A DNA stretch of 40,944 nucleotides from a virus: IMG/VR virus record IMGVR_UViG_3300025669_000084, positions 1-40,944 of that record; one strand, given 5' to 3'. Below are positions 38,301-40,944 of the stretch, in pieces. The notes below the pieces were generated by a model, which saw only the letters and a list, made by a program, of their open reading frames with translations, had not been told where the DNA came from and made no database searches. A program made the position numbers and the translations under genes. The stretch's first letter is position 1. Every line of letters begins with the position of its first letter.

Positions 38301-38352
38301 TAAATCCAATTACCAATTTTTGTTCAATTGTTAAATCTATTTTATTTTCCAT
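35332..38352 (-). CDS. Large virion surface protein with DUF2341-like and repeated domains
   Basis: A 1006-residue protein. Residues about 12-30 form a hydrophobic anchor or uncleaved signal (KLVIGFILILVTSTAVYFSL). A domain beginning WWNASWSNKKLIDI near residue 398 and continuing to ALYYGNSG-like sequence resembles DUF2341, common in archaeal surface proteins. Two 95-residue repeats at about 689-880 share ASPTYYTTSDVYVFTSGES- and MDTLNWTYTVP-type ends. Dozens of Asn-x-Ser/Thr sequons suggest N-glycosylation. It lies in the tail-fibre region and may be an adhesin or depolymerase-like fibre taken from a host surface gene. It starts at ATG 38352 with GTGATGG upstream. Confidence 0.8.
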   Translation of the reverse strand: MENKIDLTIEQKLVIGFILILVTSTAVYFSLGDTVRMRVDDDKTVFYVKDSRWLISGIEQNRLFNGTKIINRVIKSISNNLVKSGNKLIRTRNTTYSNGAMIVDTYVFEINSTDIEKFPVEHKVELFNAKGLFYRYSVDRLQDTGDKRKLVNEYELEFGYNMKVSLNENYRWAWIGYPYGADSLAAQYDIDSDYEVLNFRLYDPYENLKFIRSEIDLFDACSYYKIDYLIPPTETDLYKDLESLKIDKINVVSGKLNNISISIKLDKVYYVNTTDYSTCYDYSLLASYNNTKYCSDVGLKQFNDTHCIIENDCIIGYHIDKESKDVWSIINNYGVSEKESISVLNDFNSYMVYNNFIKNNEFDIKICGEYTPVKTKDGFGVSIDHIPEYKDKIYSEYAWWNASWSNKKLIDITAEENSTSFQVLAKVDYESEMEIDFDDIRFVNRDENTSLSYWIINQTDSDYAWVYFKIDTIDYLNGTQAYLYYGNSGASSESSRASTMYFNEEWTSISGTYWNTVLSPAVSSGILILSISGNTMEKVYSKTSYGAGYALTTYFKTIAASGSQRQNMGFLDGAVVRSDWKTGGNWIMVQESNLHYFLVTNGDGSYVYSPDDRTNYHEFEIIRRSGTSSMRLDYVDYHDTIVTSQRSYPISYIAETWGATSTAYVDWCYIRKVMDVDPIVSISAYVPVYTIDSYVLDPASPTYYTTSDVYVFTSGESEWTNLTVEFPNSTKFVDNVNMTFENTTSSSYTSLNFTASGTYSFGVVGIESTETTMDTLNWTYTVPYAIGSYSMNPSSPGYFETSDIYIFTSGESKWTNLTVSYPNSTVLIDNQNMTFENTTSASYSDINFTWYGEYTFGVVGIDSTESTMDTLNWTYTVPNPVDCNYTWGSGITEYNGYGCGVPPVKCWADGQTPSIGLFTICNNGTVNEDIFINLDANYTTNITWWLGTDNTNNTLVNLTDETNVTIKEDLGVGSCQEFWWLVNHTGNITVPNVPISVSYDYGCEVV
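35720..36041 (-). repeat. Paired DNA repeat encoding the repeated surface domains
   Basis: The 37 bases at 35720-35756 and 36005-36041 are identical (spacing 285 bp, 95 codons) and encode the ends of two domain copies. The rest of each unit is similar. The in-frame spacing indicates a recent internal duplication in the surface-protein gene. Confidence 0.85.
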
Positions 38353-38358
38353 AATCCA

Positions 38359-38451
38359 TCACATACATCCTACTAATACAAAAATAATAACTACTATCAC
38401 TACTAATAATAACCAACAAAAACCATGAATTAAAAACTTATTATCCTTCAT
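38359..38451 (-). CDS. Tiny membrane protein between hub and surface protein
   Basis: A 30-residue frame, MKDNKFLIHGFCWLLLVVIV then VIIFVLVGCM, starting at ATG 38451. It has one transmembrane helix and a Cys near the end. It lies in the gap between the hub gene stop and the surface-protein start and may be an accessory to the surface protein. It is too short for standard calling. Confidence 0.5.
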   Translation of the reverse strand: MKDNKFLIHGFCWLLLVVIVVIIFVLVGCM

Positions 38452-38457
38452 ATTATA

Positions 38458-39966
38458 TCAACTCAAAGTTAATTTTCCACCACTAGTCTCAGTACCATCA
38501 TAATCCCCATCACTAAAATCACGTTCAGTACCAACTATAATATTATCGTCTCCAATACTAACCCCATCAGCAAAACTCTCAAACTTATTATCATCCAATG
38601 TTTGAACAAACCAACTCCTAAGACTAATATCTGCATTAACCTTTATACTACTAATAATCTTAGACTGATTCTTCATGAACTCCTCTTCAATACGTTTAAT
38701 ACGGGTATTAACACTATTTAATATTCCACTACTATCTAATATTTGATTAACAACATTAATCTCATCACCCGTATGTGGATAATACCATACTAGTTTCTCA
38801 ACAAAGAATTCTCCATATTCACTATTAACATAATCATTAACTTGATACTTTTGACCAAGCCTAGCAGTATAAATATCAATATCAAGTTTTAACGTAGTAG
38901 CCCTTCTTGGAGTCTTAGTCAAATTCAATAATTGTTTACCCTTAACGAAAACGTCATCAACAGTACTACTCTCACTATCATAATATGGGTGTGCAACACT
39001 AAACTCCCCATGAGTAGTAATACTAGCTGGGTCTTCAATATCTAATGGTATTGGTTGTTTAGCAACATACTTTACTATTATTGCAGTACCACCAGCTGGA
39101 ATACTACCACTTTCAAATTTTATTTTCTTATTAGCAACATTAACAGTATAATCATAACTATCAGTAGTTATACCATCTTTTCCTTGTCTTTGAATTGTTC
39201 CATCAACTGTTACTTCAGTATCCCCAGTAGTAACGTCTGGCTCATAATTAAGAGTGAAATCAGTAGTAGTACCATCTCCATTGAATGGTTCTGAAGTCCT
39301 ACCCAATTCTTGAGCTCCATTAATCTTTATTTGGTTAGCTAAATTATGAGTAGTCTTACTCCATACTGGCAAAGACATTATATTATTAGTTCCACTACTA
39401 GCACCAAGTTGTAAAGTAGTAGTCTCAACAGTAGTATTTGGGGGTAATAGCTTAACATTATCACTATCCTCATAATCAACATAATGAATCCAATTCAATA
39501 TCTTACGTATCTGCTCCATTGTTTCAAAAGGATTAGCCTCAACAAAAGGGAAAATGCTTATAGTATCAAAACCACTACTACTAGTAACATCACTAGTTAA
39601 ATCAGTATAAGTATCAACAATATCCTCATAAATACTAGATAATACTCCAGCATCACTATCAGTATCAAGAAACGTTTTATTAAATGGTTTAGCCCTAACT
39701 GCCTTTTCCATTTTACCACGACAATTAAGAACTACTTTTACTTGATTAGGTTGTTTTTCTATTCCACGAATGTATCCTGTAAACTTCTTAACATCCCCAC
39801 TACCCTCATCACGCCATGCTTCTATCAAGTCTCCTTCAACAAAGGTTGTAGTAGTATTATGTATTAATTCAATAATAAGAGTGTCAATACTCTCTTTGCT
39901 AAAATATATTCCCCTAGCACGAATAACATCACTACTAATATCAATACTCTTATGCTTAAAAGTCAT
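38458..39966 (-). CDS. Tail hub / baseplate protein
   Basis: A 502-residue protein in the place of the tail hub (gp27/Tal-like). The N-terminal half has VEGDLIEAWRDEGSGDVKKF, then GYIRGIEKQPNQVKVVLNCR, and the beta-barrel layout of hubs. Residues about 225-310 form an inserted module (PFNGDGTTTDFTLNY, then VTVDGTIQR) closely resembling the insert in the tail terminator at 2687-3400. The C-terminal part contains a helix and a beta tail. It starts at ATG 39966, overlapping the previous stop. Confidence 0.7.
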   Translation of the reverse strand: MTFKHKSIDISSDVIRARGIYFSKESIDTLIIELIHNTTTTFVEGDLIEAWRDEGSGDVKKFTGYIRGIEKQPNQVKVVLNCRGKMEKAVRAKPFNKTFLDTDSDAGVLSSIYEDIVDTYTDLTSDVTSSSGFDTISIFPFVEANPFETMEQIRKILNWIHYVDYEDSDNVKLLPPNTTVETTTLQLGASSGTNNIMSLPVWSKTTHNLANQIKINGAQELGRTSEPFNGDGTTTDFTLNYEPDVTTGDTEVTVDGTIQRQGKDGITTDSYDYTVNVANKKIKFESGSIPAGGTAIIVKYVAKQPIPLDIEDPASITTHGEFSVAHPYYDSESSTVDDVFVKGKQLLNLTKTPRRATTLKLDIDIYTARLGQKYQVNDYVNSEYGEFFVEKLVWYYPHTGDEINVVNQILDSSGILNSVNTRIKRIEEEFMKNQSKIISSIKVNADISLRSWFVQTLDDNKFESFADGVSIGDDNIIVGTERDFSDGDYDGTETSGGKLTLS

Positions 39967-40649
39967 CTTCTAGCCTCCCAAAACGTGAATGTAATAGTGC
40001 TTTGTCCTTGAACCGTAGTACTAGTCAATGGAGCATTAAGTATCTTACCAACCATTGTAGTATATCCAAGTTTTGCACTATAATAATCCATTAAAGGAGC
40101 TTCTCCATTAGTAGAAGGTGAAGTTGTATTATCTACAAACATCATAGGATAAACTTTTAATTTGTACCATAAACCAATATCATAAATTAGATAAACGCTA
40201 TCATTACCTGGGTTAGTAGTCCATGCACTAGTAACAGTCAAAACGTCTGCTGTATTACTACTAATAGTTCTACTCTGTCCATCACCAGTACCCCCAGTTA
40301 TTCTAACCTTAGCTTGAGCAAAAGCATTAACAGTCCATGCCTTGCCAGTATCAGTAAGTGTAGTATTACCACCAGCACTACCAGTACCACCATCAATTAC
40401 TGCATCCTTCTCATTAATAATACAATCAAATATTGCTAACCTACTCCTACCAGTAGCATCAATAGTAACATTCTGACTTGGTAATACTCTTGGAATACCA
40501 ATAGTTAATATCCCACTATTATTTGGTATATTCTCTCTAGTAATAAAACCAATCTTAGTATTAGTAACATCATCAGTAGTAATATGTTGTATTACTGTGT
40601 TGAAAATATCTGTTTCTCCGTTCTTTCTTAATCTCGAAATTATAGTCAT
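39963..40649 (-). CDS. Distal tail protein with a shared beta module
   Basis: About 228 residues from ATG 40649 (MTIISRLRKNGETDI) with GGTGAATGTT upstream. A much longer reading through 40901 overlaps the tape measure out of frame and is rejected. Residues about 80-135 (DTGKAWTVNAF, then KVRITGGTGDGQSRTI) match the module in the fibre protein at 34273-35331. The flanking parts are beta-type. The place between tape measure and hub matches distal tail (Dit-like) proteins. Confidence 0.68.
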   Translation of the reverse strand: MTIISRLRKNGETDIFNTVIQHITTDDVTNTKIGFITRENIPNNSGILTIGIPRVLPSQNVTIDATGRSRLAIFDCIINEKDAVIDGGTGSAGGNTTLTDTGKAWTVNAFAQAKVRITGGTGDGQSRTISSNTADVLTVTSAWTTNPGNDSVYLIYDIGLWYKLKVYPMMFVDNTTSPSTNGEAPLMDYYSAKLGYTTMVGKILNAPLTSTTVQGQSTITFTFWEARR

Positions 40650-40659
40650 AACATTCACC

Positions 40660-40944
40660 TTACAAAAAAAGACTTGGTATAAGTTCCTCAATAGTAGCAA
40701 GCCTCCAAATATTAGTACCATCAGGTTGTATATCCTCAGTAACAACAGTATTAGCACTACCATCACTAAAACCTTGATTATTACCATCCGTATTAGATTG
40801 TGATTGTGGACCCCCCTGTTGATTATTAAGAATACGCTGTAAAATACCCCCCTGTTGATTATTAAGAACACACTGTAAAATCCTAGCTTTACTAATAACA
40901 CTATCCATCTCAGTACCCATAGCTTTTATTCCATCAACACCAGT
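40660..40944 (-). CDS. Tail tape measure protein, C-terminal part (starts at the left end of the window)
   Basis: This is the C-terminal 94 residues of the tape measure that begins at 899, in the same frame across the junction. It contains a 12-residue unit, ILQ-x2-LNNQQGG, in tandem, followed by a Gln/Ser/Asn/Gly-rich linker and a short closing segment ending PSLFL. In the left-end copy the second unit ends NNQKYG, so this tail end varies between the two copies. The downstream gene starts at 40649, 10 bases after the stop. Confidence 0.78.
   Translation of the reverse strand, partial: TGVDGIKAMGTEMDSVISKARILQCVLNNQQGGILQRILNNQQGGPQSQSNTDGNNQGFSDGSANTVVTEDIQPDGTNIWRLATIEELIPSLFL
40775..40944. 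repeat. Right copy of the 170-bp terminal overlap
   Basis: This is the second copy of the sequence at 1-170. Joining the copies gives a circle of about 40,774 bp and restores an uninterrupted tape-measure gene. Headful packaging with a permuted genome would give this result. A true fixed terminal repeat is less likely, because it would lie inside a coding gene. Confidence 0.93.
40811..40882 (-). repeat. Two tandem 36-bp repeats in the tape-measure gene
   Basis: A 36-bp unit beginning CCCCCCTGTTGATTATTAAG occurs twice in tandem with a few differences and encodes the 12-residue repeat of the tape measure. The left-end copy of this region has one unit partly diverged. In-frame tandem repeats like this can expand or shrink by slippage, which would change tail-protein length in 12-residue steps. 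Confidence 0.75.

Noticed and set aside
40650-40901. Long N-terminal extension of the distal tail gene
   Set aside because: It overlaps the tape measure out of frame, is hydrophobic and repetitive because of the 36-bp repeats, and a better ATG with GGTGAATG exists at 40649.
1-40944. Frequent CTAG tetranucleotides in structural genes as a methylation or avoidance signal
   Set aside because: They mostly come from adjacent Thr-Ser and Ser-Ser codons (ACT-AGT and similar) in Ser/Thr-rich virion proteins, so no special meaning can be claimed without counts.
1-40944. tRNA genes
   Set aside because: No cloverleaf with a GTTCGA-type T-loop and matching acceptor arms was seen by eye in the intergenic gaps.

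Overview
The window looks like the complete genome of an archaeal tailed virus (Caudoviricetes, siphovirus-like). Positions 1-170 and 40775-40944 are the same sequence apart from a short mismatch patch, and the tape-measure gene runs in frame across that junction. The molecule is therefore circular or circularly permuted, about 40,774 bp. It is AT-rich and nearly every gene lies on the minus strand. Evidence for an archaeal host: TATA-box promoters centred about 26 bp upstream of start codons (leaderless genes) or of very short leaders carrying GTGA/GGTGAT ribosome-binding sites; oligo-T stretches as likely terminators; a DUF2341-type, sequon-rich surface protein; and a class III (anaerobic) ribonucleotide reductase-type glycyl-radical domain, which points to an anaerobic host such as a methanogen or another anaerobic archaeon. 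The exact host cannot be read from the sequence.

Layout, in the direction of minus-strand transcription (high to low coordinates). About 32.6-22.4 kb is an early region of small, tightly overlapping genes: PD-(D/E)XK nuclease candidates, zinc-ribbon proteins, a possible annealing protein, and a module with a PAPS-reductase-like enzyme (IbrA-like), two ParB-fold proteins and a SAM methyltransferase. About 22.3-19.3 kb is an operon of winged-helix, zinc-ribbon and tiny membrane proteins. About 19.2-15.3 kb holds the small terminase candidate, four small genes, a DNA methyltransferase and the large terminase. About 15.1-14.25 kb is a cluster of small genes, one broken by a stop. About 14.2-4.6 kb is the head module (portal, MuF-like protein, protease/scaffold, major capsid, decoration candidates, connectors). 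About 4.5-3.55 kb is an inserted accessory (moron-like) cassette with its own early-type promoters. About 3.4 kb through the junction to 33.4 kb is the tail module: terminator, tube, chaperones with a -1 frameshift, tape measure, distal tail, hub, a 1006-residue surface protein and fibre proteins. It ends with a holin-like and an XhlA-like gene.

Two promoter families split the genome. An early family reads TAAACTATATATA on the coding strand and precedes non-structural genes. A late family reads ATTCTTATATTAT and precedes structural operons. No DNA polymerase, helicase, primase or integrase was recognised, so replication probably uses host machinery. The most notable items are a lone rightward gene encoding a stand-alone NrdD-type glycyl-radical domain, a textbook CCCAAAA frameshift site with an upstream Shine-Dalgarno in the tail chaperone gene, the IbrA/ParB module, and a possible structured RNA between 29.0 and 29.15 kb. 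All functional assignments are from reading the sequence; no database searches were run.
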